A stretch of DNA of 64,000 bases from Dyadobacter chenhuakuii (GTDB taxonomy: Bacteria > Bacteroidota > Bacteroidia > Cytophagales > Spirosomataceae), in contig NZ_CP098805.1 in the NCBI RefSeq assembly GCF_023821985.2, positions 2,418,001-2,482,000 on the forward strand, written 5' to 3'. Position numbers and translations under genes: made by a program. The notes below the pieces were generated by a model. The model was not told the origin of the DNA and searched no databases. It was given only the letters and a program-made list of their open reading frames with translations. Of the stretch, positions 26,309-36,017 are shown one piece after another (position 1 is the first letter of the stretch; each line of letters starts with the position of its first letter).

Positions 26309-27595
26309 TTATCTTGGTCCTCTTGAAGAAGAACGAGTTGCCCCGCCGCCTCCACCACCGCCACTGCTCGCAGGAGCACTGTAACTTCTGGATGGTGCGC
26401 TGTAAGTAGGCTGGCTGTATGTGCGTTGAGGAGCTGAGTAAGACTCGCTTCTGCTGCTCGGTGTTGAATAACTTCTTGTCGGAGCAGTATAGTCAGACTG
26501 GCTTCTCGTAGGTGCCGTATAAGTACTGCCACTTGAACCTCTCGAAGACCTTGGCGATGCCTGGTAGCTTCTTGTTGTTACGCCATCAGAAGAATAATTG
26601 CTTCCGCTACTGGCGCGTGGACGTGAGTAATATACATTGTTACCTTCGCTTGAACCTCTGCTGCTGTTGTATGAACTTCCAGCGGCTGTTCTTCCTCCCG
26701 CATCTGCAACGCCTGTTCTGTTACCTGATCTTGACGACCGCGGTGAAGAATAAGTATCATTTGCTGAAATCGTGCTGTTTGCTGCACTTCTGCCTGATCT
26801 GTTACCTGATGCACTACGCGGAGAACCTACATAATTTCCATTGCTGTTAGAGCGGCCATTGCTCCTTGAACTAGTTCCGGCAACCACGCGTGGTCCGGCT
26901 GTTCTGGTCAGGCCTCTGCTTTCGTAATTGTTCACTACAACAACCGGACGGCTGTAAGCCCATGGATTATAGCCATAACCACCTCCGTAGAAGCTATCAT
27001 AACCGTACCCGTACATGCTATTATAGCCCCATGGAGAATAACCGAAGCCATTGTAACCGAAACCATTATAACCAAATGGATCATAACCGAATCCGTACAT
27101 GCTGTTCATCCCCCAGGGCGAGTAGCCATATCCCAGCATTGAACCCATTCCAAAACCTACGTAAGGACGAATTCTGCCATATCCGAACTGGAACCCAAGA
27201 TTCATCATGCTTCCGGGCCAGTACGAACCCAAACCGCCAAAGCCGTAAGGATTAGCAAAACGGGATGCGCCGCGGTCGTAACCGTCTGCAAATCCGGCGT
27301 TATAGCCTGGATCCGGTGAAAGCGCGCGATTTACACTTCTTGAAGACAAGTAGGACTCATCATAGTAATCACTTGTTCCTTCATCCGCATTGCCTGTATA
27401 GGCGTAGTCGGGATTGTCTGAGCGGGAAATATCTTGATCTGCACCCTGTTCTCCTCTCACTACGCCAGGGCCGGTGTTATTTCCGTAGAGGTCATCATAA
27501 CCGCCTGATCGTGAAACATATTGATTTGTGGTACATCCCCAAGCTCCCAGCAACACTAGCAAAGAAAGATATTTTGCTTTATTGATCATCGTCAT
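26309..27595 (-). CDS. Gly/Tyr- and Ser-rich low-complexity lipoprotein
   Basis: A 428-aa protein with a lipoprotein-like signal (hydrophobic 9-17, Cys21 in GAWGC). Residues ~118-215 are made of G, Y, F, N and P; a unit GYSPWG(M/Y)NSMYG(F/Y)GYD is present twice, 28 residues apart (from 157 and 185). From ~225 to the end the chain is Ser, Arg, Gly and Asn-rich (for example SRSNGRSNSNGNY and SSGGGGGGG). No catalytic domain is visible. Similar proteins in this phylum are often mislabelled vitellogenin. Such composition suggests a disordered or self-associating surface protein; that is inference. Confidence 0.72.
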   Translation of the reverse strand: MTMINKAKYLSLLVLLGAWGCTTNQYVSRSGGYDDLYGNNTGPGVVRGEQGADQDISRSDNPDYAYTGNADEGTSDYYDESYLSSRSVNRALSPDPGYNAGFADGYDRGASRFANPYGFGGLGSYWPGSMMNLGFQFGYGRIRPYVGFGMGSMLGYGYSPWGMNSMYGFGYDPFGYNGFGYNGFGYSPWGYNSMYGYGYDSFYGGGYGYNPWAYSRPVVVVNNYESRGLTRTAGPRVVAGTSSRSNGRSNSNGNYVGSPRSASGNRSGRSAANSTISANDTYSSPRSSRSGNRTGVADAGGRTAAGSSYNSSRGSSEGNNVYYSRPRASSGSNYSSDGVTTRSYQASPRSSRGSSGSTYTAPTRSQSDYTAPTRSYSTPSSRSESYSAPQRTYSQPTYSAPSRSYSAPASSGGGGGGGATRSSSRGPR

Positions 27596-27680
27596 GGCTT
27601 TTAAGGATTAAAAGTTTGTTGCTAATATATATAAAATTTCGTTCCTAAGTACTAAGTAAACGTCCGTTACAATACATTAA

Positions 27681-27710
27681 TTCCAAAGTTAACATAAAAA
27701 ACTATCTTTG
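27681..27710 (+). promoter_or_regulatory. proS promoter
   Basis: TTC (27681-27683), 19 bases, then TATCTTTG (27703-27710) fits the Bacteroidota promoter with one mismatch. It overlaps the upstream open frame, supporting the ATG at 27777 as the real start. Confidence 0.55.
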
Positions 27711-27776
27711 CAACTCGCGAAAAAACAGGGTGAGCATAACGATATACTCCTTTTCATTAATCAAATAATCCTAATA

Positions 27777-29252
27777 ATGAGTAAAGCCTTACCAACCCGA
27801 AGTGAAAATTACTCCGAATGGTACAATGAGTTAGTAAAAAGGGCCGACCTGGCCGAAAATTCCGCAGTGAGAGGCTGTATGGTGATCAAGCCGTATGGTT
27901 ATTCGATCTGGGAGAAGATGCAGCGTGCTTTGGATGATATGTTTAAGGAAACAGGCCATTCCAATGCTTATTTCCCGCTTTTCATACCAAAATCATTTCT
28001 TAGCAAAGAGGCTTCACACGTGGAAGGCTTTGCCAAGGAATGCGCTGTTGTGACGCATTATCGCCTCAAAAACGATCCCGATGGAAAAGGAGTCATTGTG
28101 GATCCGGACGCGAAACTGGAAGAAGAACTGATCGTTCGTCCTACTTCGGAAACGGTGATCTGGAGCACTTATAAGAACTGGATCCAATCCTACCGCGACC
28201 TGCCCTTGCTGATTAACCAATGGGCCAATGTGGTTCGCTGGGAAATGCGCACGCGGTTGTTTTTAAGGACCACCGAATTTTTGTGGCAGGAAGGCCATAC
28301 GGCGCATGCAACCTCCGCAGAAGCCATTGCAGAAACAGAACAAATGCTGGAAATATATGCGCAATTCGCTGAGGAATGGATGGCGCTTCCAGTTGTTAAA
28401 GGCGTAAAAACGGCTAACGAGCGTTTTGCAGGAGCAGTTAATACACATTGCATTGAAGCTTTGATGCAGGACGGGAAGGCCTTGCAAGCCGGAACTTCTC
28501 ATTATTTGGGACAAAATTTTGCGAATGCTTTTGACGTCAAATTTCAGGATAAAGATGGCAAGCTGGAATATGTATGGGGAACTTCATGGGGCGTGAGCAC
28601 GCGGTTAATGGGCGCACTAATCATGGCGCATTCTGATGACGCCGGATTGGTTTTGCCTCCGAAACTAGCCCCTATCCAAGTGGTGATTGTTCCAATTTAT
28701 AAAAATGAGGAGCAGCTGAATTTAATTTCTGAAAAGGTAAAGGAAATTTCCAAGGAGCTTAAAAAACTGGGGATCAGTGTGAAATTTGACAACAGTGATG
28801 CCTATAAACCTGGTTATAAATTTGCCGAGTATGAACTGAAAGGCGTTCCCGTGCGTCTTGCTATGGGTGCACGCGATCTCGAAAACGGAACGGTGGAGGT
28901 TGCACGCAGGGATACCAAAACAAAGGAAACGGTTTCGCTGGAAGGCATTGCCGAATTCATCCAGTCGTTGCTGGACAACATTCAGGAATCCATTTACAAC
29001 AAGGCGCTCGCATTCCGCGAAGAGAACACGACAAAGGTCGATTCGTTTGAAGAATTCAATAAAGTGCTCGATTCCAAAGGCGGGTTTATTCTGGCGCATT
29101 GGGACGGCACATCAGAAACTGAGGAAAAGATCAAAGAAGAAACTAAGGCTACAATCCGCTGCATCCCATTGGATCAGGTGAAAGAATCCGGCGTTTGTAT
29201 TTACTCAGGAAAGCCTTCGGCAGGAAGAGTCGTTTTTGCCCGGGCATATTAA
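27777..29252 (+). CDS. proS: Prolyl-tRNA synthetase
   Basis: Class II aminoacyl-tRNA synthetase that charges tRNA-Pro. At 491 aa it is the archaeal/eukaryote-like form without the bacterial insertion editing domain. Motif 2 is [20 protein letters not shown], with [12 protein letters not shown] before it; the anticodon-binding domain follows (~285-400), and the C-terminal zinc-type domain ends ARAY. The frame is open to 27708, but the promoter and family start give ATG 27777. Confidence 0.95.
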   Translation: MSKALPTRSENYSEWYNELVKRADLAENSAVRGCMVIKPYGYSIWEKMQRALDDMFKETGHSNAYFPLFIPKSFLSKEASHVEGFAKECAVVTHYRLKNDPDGKGVIVDPDAKLEEELIVRPTSETVIWSTYKNWIQSYRDLPLLINQWANVVRWEMRTRLFLRTTEFLWQEGHTAHATSAEAIAETEQMLEIYAQFAEEWMALPVVKGVKTANERFAGAVNTHCIEALMQDGKALQAGTSHYLGQNFANAFDVKFQDKDGKLEYVWGTSWGVSTRLMGALIMAHSDDAGLVLPPKLAPIQVVIVPIYKNEEQLNLISEKVKEISKELKKLGISVKFDNSDAYKPGYKFAEYELKGVPVRLAMGARDLENGTVEVARRDTKTKETVSLEGIAEFIQSLLDNIQESIYNKALAFREENTTKVDSFEEFNKVLDSKGGFILAHWDGTSETEEKIKEETKATIRCIPLDQVKESGVCIYSGKPSAGRVVFARAY

Positions 29253-29322
29253 TTTTATCAATCCGAAAACAGTTCATTTTCCGCTGTTAGTAAGGCATTT
29301 TTAACCATTTAAGATTTACAAG

Positions 29323-29751
29323 ATGAAGCAGGCGCAGGCAGGTGACAATGTACAGGTCCATTACAAAGGGACTTTGACAGACGGACAACTTTTTGATTCT
29401 TCGGAAGGACGCGATCCGTTAAATTTCAAGCTGGGTAGCGGTCAGGTTATCAAAGGTTTTGATGATGGCGTTACAGGCATGGAAATCGGTGATAAAAAGA
29501 CCATTCACATCCCGAATGCAGAAGCTTACGGCCCTGTAAATGAGGATATGGTTATCAATTTCGAACGCTCACAAATTCCTGCCGACATTCCTCTGGAAGT
29601 GGGCGGAACGCTTAATATGCATCAGGATGGCGGACAGGTTATCCCGGTTGTGGTGAAAGAAGTGACAGAAGAATATGTCATTCTGGATGCCAATCACCCA
29701 TTAGCAGGTCAGGACCTGATTTTTGAGCTTGAATTGGTTGGGATCAACTAA
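29323..29751 (+). CDS. FKBP-type peptidyl-prolyl isomerase (SlyD-like)
   Basis: A 142-aa cis-trans prolyl isomerase. The FKBP domain has the IF (insert-in-flap) arrangement of SlyD: GDNVQVHYKGTLTDGQLFDS at the start, FDDGVTGMEIGDKKTIHIPN near 46-65 and NHPLAGQDLIFELEL at the end. The metal-binding His-rich tail of E. coli SlyD is absent. Probably cytosolic, helping folding or export. It lies 70 bases after proS. Confidence 0.9.
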   Translation: MKQAQAGDNVQVHYKGTLTDGQLFDSSEGRDPLNFKLGSGQVIKGFDDGVTGMEIGDKKTIHIPNAEAYGPVNEDMVINFERSQIPADIPLEVGGTLNMHQDGGQVIPVVVKEVTEEYVILDANHPLAGQDLIFELELVGIN

Positions 29752-29773
29752 TAAGTGTAGAAAATTAGAAGTT

Positions 29774-29818
29774 AAAAGCATAAAGTCAGATGAATGTCTG
29801 GCTTTATGCTTTTTTATT
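29774..29818. terminator. Bidirectional intrinsic terminator
   Basis: A 12-bp stem (AAAAGCATAAAG with CTTTATGCTTTT) with an inner imperfect stem, followed by T-run, between the convergent FKBP and AlbA_2-domain genes. Confidence 0.85.
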
Positions 29819-30446
29819 TGGCTAATTTCAGACTGAATGCTTCGGGTTTGTTGCGGGAGATTTTAAGCAGCACCTGTTTCTCTGCCAGATCATGCAGCAT
29901 TCGTTCCGCCCGTTTTTCGGAAATATTAATGATCCGTGAAAAAACTTTGGCTGTTACCGAGTCCTGCTCCCGCAGATAAGTGATCAGTGTCTTTATATGT
30001 CTGGATGCCAATAGTTTTTCCAGGTCCGCATCGGTTTCTCCCTGCATGAGCAGTTTTGGAATGGGAATGCTTTTGTCCTTTACCCGAATGTAAATGATCC
30101 GCATATCTTTCTCATTCACCGCATAATGTGGCTTGTCGGGGCTTTCGTCAACATCCACCTGCATCACCTTTTTTCCGTCAAGTAACGCAGATTTTATCCG
30201 GATCGTCAGCTTCGGCTCAATCAATTTACCCGTGGCCGTTTCCAGCTTTTTCAGCTCGGCCAGCTCGGAACCAACGCCCAGGATCGCGCCCGAATCGGCA
30301 ATCCCGATCAACAGGCTGCCGCCGGAGGTGTTGGCGAACGATACAATGGTTTTAGCAATCTTGTACGGGCTGTCAATCGTCCTTTTAAATTCGGTCGTAA
30401 GCCCTTCTCCTTCTTTGATAATCTGTATGATGCTTTTTTCGCGCAT
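29814..30446 (-). CDS. AlbA_2/Schlafen-like ATP-binding domain protein
   Basis: A 210-aa protein with an N-terminal AlbA_2 domain (~1-130: EFKRTIDSPYKIAKTIVSFANTS in two runs, then SGGSLLIGIADSGAILG) and a C-terminal winged-helix-like region (~140-205, ending in LAEKQVLLKISRNK). Related proteins are probable DNA- or nucleotide-binding regulators. The gene begins on the base next to the dprA stop, so it is probably co-transcribed with dprA. Function is not established. Confidence 0.78.
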   Translation of the reverse strand: MREKSIIQIIKEGEGLTTEFKRTIDSPYKIAKTIVSFANTSGGSLLIGIADSGAILGVGSELAELKKLETATGKLIEPKLTIRIKSALLDGKKVMQVDVDESPDKPHYAVNEKDMRIIYIRVKDKSIPIPKLLMQGETDADLEKLLASRHIKTLITYLREQDSVTAKVFSRIINISEKRAERMLHDLAEKQVLLKISRNKPEAFSLKLAK

Positions 30447-31571
30447 TTAAATCAATCCATATTTTTTCCCTGGCAGCGATCGCACCATTCCCTGGAATTC
30501 CAGGTTAAGCAACAACGCCGCCAGTTTATTCAAGTGCATTCCGGCATGCCAGGAAAGTTCGTCAACTTGCATAATGCCTTTCTGCCGGAGCAATGCCAAT
30601 ATCTGGCTTTCGTCCTGTGTAAACCCTTCAAAGCTTGCCTGCATCTGGACCGGACGAACTTCCGCAGGCTCGTCTCCTGCCTGCTCCCAGCCCATTGCCA
30701 CCGCCATATCCTCAACAGACGTGAATATGGACGCTTTGTTGTCCCGGATCAGAAAGTTACAACCTTCTGAATGCACGCTGCCCAGCATGCCGGGCACTGC
30801 GTAAACATCCCTGTGGTAATTCTGAGCAAATTCGACCGTAATCAGGCTGCCGCCCTTCCGCGCCGACTCTACCACAATGGTAACATCACTCAGCCCCGCA
30901 ATGATTCGGTTCCTTGCAGGAAATCTCATAAAATCAGGTTTGGTAGCAAGTGCATTCTCGGTAACAAGGCCACCATTTTCCTGCATTTCGAATGCTGTTT
31001 TTTTGTGGGCAAAAGGATAGATGACGTCCAGGCCGCTCGCCATGACGCCGATCGTGGGCATATTGTGCTTCAGACAGGCCCGGTGGGCGGTGATATCCAC
31101 ACCAAATGCCAGGCCGCTTACGACCATTACATGATAAGGTTCCAGCTCCTTGATAATGGTTTCCGTCACCGATTTCCCATAGTCACTCACCTGCCGCGTC
31201 CCGACGATGCCCACCGTCCGGCTCATATTAAAGTCAAAATTGCCGCGTGAGTAAAGGACAATGGGTGAATCGTAAAGCGATTTCAGTCTGGCCGGATAAG
31301 CCGGGTCAAAAAAGAAGTGAAGGTTGGTTGTAGTATTCTTGCAGCTGAGGAATTCTTTTTCAGCCATTCCAAGCGATTCCTTGTTTAATATCGCCCTGGC
31401 TACTTTATCGCCAACCCCGGGAATGTGGATGAGTTTTCGGTAATCCGATTTAAAAACTTTCTCCGCGCCGCCGCAATGACTGATTAGCTGCCGGATGGTA
31501 ACTGCGCCGACTCCGGGCGTGTGTATAAGCGCGAGTGTACAGATCTTTTCGTACTCTGTTAATTCCAACAT
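30447..31571 (-). CDS. dprA: DNA-processing protein DprA
   Basis: Loads RecA on incoming single-stranded DNA during natural transformation. An N-terminal helix-hairpin-helix region (~10-70, HTPGVGAVTIRQL and IPGVGDKVARAIL) precedes the Rossmann-like SMF domain (~85-290; VGTRQVSDYGK, VVSGLAFGVDITAHRA and ASGLDVIYPFAHKK). A C-terminal winged helix (~310-374) completes the usual layout. The frame is open to 31637, but the family start MLELTEYEK puts the ATG at 31571. It diverges from the GH13 gene. Confidence 0.92.
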   Translation of the reverse strand: MLELTEYEKICTLALIHTPGVGAVTIRQLISHCGGAEKVFKSDYRKLIHIPGVGDKVARAILNKESLGMAEKEFLSCKNTTTNLHFFFDPAYPARLKSLYDSPIVLYSRGNFDFNMSRTVGIVGTRQVSDYGKSVTETIIKELEPYHVMVVSGLAFGVDITAHRACLKHNMPTIGVMASGLDVIYPFAHKKTAFEMQENGGLVTENALATKPDFMRFPARNRIIAGLSDVTIVVESARKGGSLITVEFAQNYHRDVYAVPGMLGSVHSEGCNFLIRDNKASIFTSVEDMAVAMGWEQAGDEPAEVRPVQMQASFEGFTQDESQILALLRQKGIMQVDELSWHAGMHLNKLAALLLNLEFQGMVRSLPGKKYGLI

Positions 31572-31654
31572 GATAGTGTGTTTTGAGTGGCATACAATTT
31601 GCCTATATACGTAATGAAGATAAATCAAAAATAACAAAAATCCTCAAAGGGAAT

Positions 31655-33478
31655 ATGGATAATTTACAGGCCGCTGAAACAGAACCGGTTCAGAGTTTTG
31701 AAGGAATGGGTGCGACGTGCTACCCGGAAGGAGTTTATTACAGGGTGTGGGCGCCACACGCTGAAAGTGTTTCGGTAGTGGGGACTTTTAATGATTGGAA
31801 AGCAGATGCAAATCCCCTTTCACAAGAAGAAAACGGACATTGGGGTGCACTTATAGAGAATTCGAAGGAAGGTGATGAATACAAGTTTGTTTTACAGACA
31901 CCATCCGGAGAATTGCACAGAAACGATCCTTATGCATTGAAGATGACCAACTCGGCCGGAAACTGCGTGGTTTACAACCACGCAAGTTTCGATTGGCAGG
32001 ATGTTGGTTTTGAAATTCCAAGCTGGCACGAGCTGGTTATATATGAGCTTCACGTTGGAACATTCCATGTGAAAGAAGAAGGTCAAATCGGAACGTTATA
32101 CACCGCTATTGAAAAGCTGCCATATCTCAAAGACATGGGTTTCAACGCTGTTGAATTAATGCCCTGTTCTGAGTTTCCAGGATCGCGCTCGTGGGGATAT
32201 AATCCCGCAAGTCCTTTTGCAATAGAATCTGATTACGGCGGCCCTGATGGCTTGAAAGCATTCGTGAAAGCAGCACATGAGGCCGGCATAGCCGTTATCC
32301 TGGACGTGGTATATAACCACTTCGGGCCTTCGGACCTGGACATCTGGCAATTTGACGGATGGCATGAGAACGATGGCGGCGGCATTTACTTTTATAACGA
32401 CTGGCGTGCAGAAACGCCTTGGGGCAGCACCCGCCCGGATTACGGCCGTGGCGAAGTAAGACAATACATTCATGACAATGCCATGATGTGGCTGCGCGAG
32501 TTCCGTGTAGATGGACTGAGAATGGATATGGTCCCTTACATACGGAATGTGAAAGCAGACGGAAATCCTGGTAACGATATACCTGAGGGCATTTCATTAA
32601 TGCAATGGATCAATAAAGACATTCGCGAATGTTATCCAAACTGCATTACCATTGCAGAAGATATGCATTCGCTGGACTTCATTACGGACTCTGTCGAAGA
32701 TGGAGGCCTGGGCTACGGTTCTCAATGGGATGCCAGGTTTGTGCATTCAGTTCGTGAAGCCATTATCACCGCTAACGATCAGGACCGGAATATGGAAGAT
32801 GTTGTTGAAGCGATAACACACCGTTACAATGAAGATTCCTTTCAACGCATTATTTATACTGAATCACACGACGAAGTGGCTAACGGTCAGGCGCGCGTGG
32901 CGGAAGAGATTGCAGATGGCGATGTAAATAACTGGTATTCTAAAAAACGCGCTGCTCTGGGCGTTGCGCTGGTGCTTACTTCACCAGGCATTCCAATGGT
33001 TTTCCAGGGACAACCCTTGTTAGAAGATAAATGGTTTTCCGACAGCGACCCGATTGATTGGTCAAGACTGGAAAAATTCAGTGGATTTGCAAATTTACAC
33101 CGTGATATGATCCATATGCGCCGGAACTGGTTCGGTGTAACCAAAGGGCTGCAAGGACAGAATGTTGAGATCATTCGCGCCGATAAAGACAAGAAAGTGA
33201 TCGTGATGCACCGTTGGAGTGAAGGCGGGCCAAAAGACAGCGTTGTTGTCGTACTGAATTTTTCAGTTGAAACATTCCATGACTATAAAGTTGGTTTCCC
33301 AAGAGCCGGAAAATGGCACTTGCGATTTAACAGCGACAATGAGCAATACGATCCGGAATTCTCCCATCTGGGTGTGTTTGACATTGAAACAACGGATGGT
33401 GAATTTGACGGTCTGTCGGCTTACGCAGAATTGCAAATCCCACCTTATTCAGTGCTTGTATTCTCTCAGGAGGATTAA
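31655..33478 (+). CDS. GH13 branching-enzyme-like alpha-glucan protein
   Basis: Alpha-amylase-superfamily enzyme of 607 aa related to 1,4-alpha-glucan branching enzyme. A CBM48 domain (~15-105; RVWAPHAESVSVVGTFNDW) precedes the barrel. Region I is VILDVVYNHFG, region II GLRMDMV has the nucleophile Asp291, region III TIAEDM the acid/base Glu335, and region IV ESHDEV has Asp406. It is shorter than classical GlgB by about 100 residues. The frame is open to 31583, but ATG 31655 with a GGGA site is the likely start. Trehalose-forming relatives are the main alternative. It ends at a terminator before the signal peptidase genes. Confidence 0.85.
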   Translation: MDNLQAAETEPVQSFEGMGATCYPEGVYYRVWAPHAESVSVVGTFNDWKADANPLSQEENGHWGALIENSKEGDEYKFVLQTPSGELHRNDPYALKMTNSAGNCVVYNHASFDWQDVGFEIPSWHELVIYELHVGTFHVKEEGQIGTLYTAIEKLPYLKDMGFNAVELMPCSEFPGSRSWGYNPASPFAIESDYGGPDGLKAFVKAAHEAGIAVILDVVYNHFGPSDLDIWQFDGWHENDGGGIYFYNDWRAETPWGSTRPDYGRGEVRQYIHDNAMMWLREFRVDGLRMDMVPYIRNVKADGNPGNDIPEGISLMQWINKDIRECYPNCITIAEDMHSLDFITDSVEDGGLGYGSQWDARFVHSVREAIITANDQDRNMEDVVEAITHRYNEDSFQRIIYTESHDEVANGQARVAEEIADGDVNNWYSKKRAALGVALVLTSPGIPMVFQGQPLLEDKWFSDSDPIDWSRLEKFSGFANLHRDMIHMRRNWFGVTKGLQGQNVEIIRADKDKKVIVMHRWSEGGPKDSVVVVLNFSVETFHDYKVGFPRAGKWHLRFNSDNEQYDPEFSHLGVFDIETTDGEFDGLSAYAELQIPPYSVLVFSQED

Positions 33479-33500
33479 TTATAAACCTATGATAAATGCA

Positions 33501-33528
33501 AAAGACCGGCTCATCACCGGTCTTTTTT
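33501..33528. terminator. Intrinsic terminator
   Basis: A 9-bp GC-rich stem (AAAGACCGG with CCGGTCTTT) and a 7-base loop, followed by T-run, shared by the GH13 gene and the convergent signal peptidase gene. Confidence 0.85.
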
Positions 33529-33529
33529 G

Positions 33530-34708
33530 CTATTCAATTATCCTGAAAATCCGGTCCCAGCGTATTTTATTTACAAAACTAACGGGATCGGGATCCAGTG
33601 ACATCCATACAAAAACTGCTTTTCCAACAATGTGGTCTTTGGGCACAAATCCCCAATATCTTGAATCGGCTGAATTGTGCCGGTTATCGCCCATCATGAA
33701 ATAGTAATCCTGGTGAAATGTGTAATCGGTTAACACTTTTCCATTTTGAAGGATTTCCCCTTCCTTAATCTCTACGTTATCATTGCCGTCATAATTTCTG
33801 ATAATCTCTCCGTAAAGGGCAATGTTCAGTGGAGACATTGGAATGGTCAATCCTTCTTTCGGCACCATGATAGGGCCATAATTGTCTTTATTCCAATACA
33901 TTAAATCCGTCTTAGGAAATAGAAAAGGCTCTTTCAGTCCTTTGCTGCTGTAAATAGGCTCAATTCTTTTTACAAAATCAAAACCCTTCAACTTCTCAGC
34001 AATCGCGCTGGTTGTCTTGATAATGTAGCCCGACTGATCATTGGAAGCAATGGTGTCGTTAAACGTTTCCGTGAATTGGGAGAAGTCCGTAATGCCATTT
34101 TTGCGAAACACATTTTGTTCGTTCACCGGCGTAGATGTGGACACAAAATATTCACTCTGCATCCGGACCGGATTCTTTTGCGCTGCCCCATTCACATACA
34201 CCTGGCCACCCCTTACTTCGAGCTTATCCCCTGCGATAGCAACACATCTTTTGATATAATTGGACCTCAGATCCAGCGGATGCGGATGCAGGTCCGGCAG
34301 CACGGAACTGTATTTATTATATGCATTGGGATGCTCCACCGGTAAATTAAAAACTACCACATCGCCCCGTTTCACATCCGCAAATCCCGGAAGCCGGTAC
34401 TGCGGCAGCTGTATCCAATCCAGGTAAGACGGAATTTTCGTGCCCCAGATCATTTGATGCGTGAGTGGCATTTGCAATGGTGTAACGGGTGTGGTTGTGC
34501 CATAATGCAGCCTGCTCACAAACAAATAATCGCCTACCAAAAGCGAATTCTCCATGGAAGATGTAGGAATAACAAAAGCGCTGAAAAATAGCCAACGGAT
34601 CAATGTTGCAGCAATAACCGCGAACAGCACAGAATCCAGCCATTCCCGGAATGCAGATTTTTTAGGTTTAACTTGTTGAGGCTTTCGAGGAATAGAAGTG
34701 ACAGACAT
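33530..34708 (-). CDS. lepB: Signal peptidase I, paralogue 1
   Basis: Membrane serine protease removing signal peptides on the periplasmic side, 392 aa. One N-terminal transmembrane segment (~23-45) is followed by box B with the nucleophile Ser51 (PTSSMENS) and box D with Lys153 (NYIKRCVAIAGD). Box E, MGDNRHNSADSRYWGFVP, is at the C-terminus. A ~170-residue insert between boxes D and E is common in Bacteroidota. It lies next to a close paralogue on the same strand, with a terminator between, so both are probably expressed separately. Confidence 0.92.
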   Translation of the reverse strand: MSVTSIPRKPQQVKPKKSAFREWLDSVLFAVIAATLIRWLFFSAFVIPTSSMENSLLVGDYLFVSRLHYGTTTPVTPLQMPLTHQMIWGTKIPSYLDWIQLPQYRLPGFADVKRGDVVVFNLPVEHPNAYNKYSSVLPDLHPHPLDLRSNYIKRCVAIAGDKLEVRGGQVYVNGAAQKNPVRMQSEYFVSTSTPVNEQNVFRKNGITDFSQFTETFNDTIASNDQSGYIIKTTSAIAEKLKGFDFVKRIEPIYSSKGLKEPFLFPKTDLMYWNKDNYGPIMVPKEGLTIPMSPLNIALYGEIIRNYDGNDNVEIKEGEILQNGKVLTDYTFHQDYYFMMGDNRHNSADSRYWGFVPKDHIVGKAVFVWMSLDPDPVSFVNKIRWDRIFRIIE

Positions 34709-34797
34709 AATGCCGAATTATAATTTCTTGGCAATATAATGTTTATCTTAATAACAAGTTAATAGTTATATAATGTTTATTTATATATCAAAAAAAA

Positions 34798-34822
34798 TAA
34801 GGAGCGCATGTTGCGCTCCTTA
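34798..34822 (-). terminator. Terminator between the two lepB genes
   Basis: On the minus strand an 11-bp stem (TAAGGAGCGCA with TGCGCTCCTTA, three-base loop) is followed by a T-run. It lies just downstream of the second lepB gene, so the two peptidase genes are separate transcripts. Confidence 0.85.
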
Positions 34823-34848
34823 CCATTTCCATGTATAATATCTGCTGC

Positions 34849-35985
34849 TTAGTTGATCACACGGAACAAACGGTTCCATCTGATTTTATTAAAGAAGCTC
34901 GTAGGATTTGGATCGATGGACATCCAGACAAAAACCGCCTTTCCCACTATGTGATCCATCGGCACAAATCCCCAGTAACGCGAATCAGCCGAATTATGAC
35001 GGTTATCCCCCATCATGAAATAGTAATCCTGCTTAAATGTGTAGCTTGTAACAGCCTTACCAGCCACTTTCAAAGATTTTTCATCAAACTCCACGCCTTC
35101 CAGTCCTTCATAATTCTTGATGACGGGACCATATGTCGCAATATTTTCAGGATTCAGCTGGACGGTCGCCCCTTCTTTGGGAACGGTGATAGGGCCGTAA
35201 TTATCGCGGTTCCATTTGAACAAAGAGGAATTCGGATACAGCATGGGCTCGCTAATGTCCTTCGATGATTTAACCAATGTAATGCCTTTTACAAAATCAT
35301 AGGCTTTCAGTTTAGCTGCAATTTCCACAGTTGTGAAAACCAGGTAACCCATCTGGTCATTGGAAGGAATTGTATCATTAAAGCTCTCGGTATACGCATT
35401 GTACTCCGAGATGCCGTTTTCCTTAAACACTTTTTCCTCATTCACAGAAGTCGTCGTCGCAACGAAATATTCATTCTCCATCCGAACCGGATTTTCAACC
35501 GCAGTGCCATTGGCATAAACCTGCAAATCCCTCACTTCCAGCTTATCTCCGGGCAATCCCATGCATCGCTTGATATAATTTGTTTTCAAATCAACCGGAT
35601 GTTGTAATTCGGGCGGATAGTTGAAAACTACAACGTCTCCCCTTTTCACTTCGCTGAAACCCGGCAGGCGATATTGTGGCAATTGAATAGCATCTGAATA
35701 GGAAGGAATGCTGGTTCCCCATATCGTTTGATGTGTTAATGGCACTTGCAGGGGCGTTTTGGGCGTCCTGGTGCCATAATGCAGCTTGCTGACAAACAAG
35801 AAATCACCTACCAAAAGGCTGTTCTCCATGGACGGCGTCGGGATTGTAAAAGCTTCGAAAAACAACCAACGGATCAGGGTCGCGGCAACAACAGCAAAAA
35901 GTATGGAATCGAACCATTCTCTGACCGGCGATTTTCTTTTGCCGGTGTGAGCAGTTCGGGAAGTCATTTCTTTATTAATAGCCAT
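34849..35985 (-). CDS. lepB: Signal peptidase I, paralogue 2
   Basis: A second complete signal peptidase I, 378 aa, closely similar to paralogue 1 over most of its length. Ser52 is in TIPTPSMENS, the Lys is in NYIKRCMGLPGD, and box E reads MGDNRHNSADSRYWGFVPMD. The insert between boxes differs most from its paralogue, and a 13-residue segment present in paralogue 1 near residue 125 is missing here. It follows dapB after 32 bases on the same strand and may be co-transcribed with it. Confidence 0.92.
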   Translation of the reverse strand: MAINKEMTSRTAHTGKRKSPVREWFDSILFAVVAATLIRWLFFEAFTIPTPSMENSLLVGDFLFVSKLHYGTRTPKTPLQVPLTHQTIWGTSIPSYSDAIQLPQYRLPGFSEVKRGDVVVFNYPPELQHPVDLKTNYIKRCMGLPGDKLEVRDLQVYANGTAVENPVRMENEYFVATTTSVNEEKVFKENGISEYNAYTESFNDTIPSNDQMGYLVFTTVEIAAKLKAYDFVKGITLVKSSKDISEPMLYPNSSLFKWNRDNYGPITVPKEGATVQLNPENIATYGPVIKNYEGLEGVEFDEKSLKVAGKAVTSYTFKQDYYFMMGDNRHNSADSRYWGFVPMDHIVGKAVFVWMSIDPNPTSFFNKIRWNRLFRVIN

Positions 35986-36017
35986 GCTATAATCAATTGA
36001 TAGTTAAGAGTTTATAT

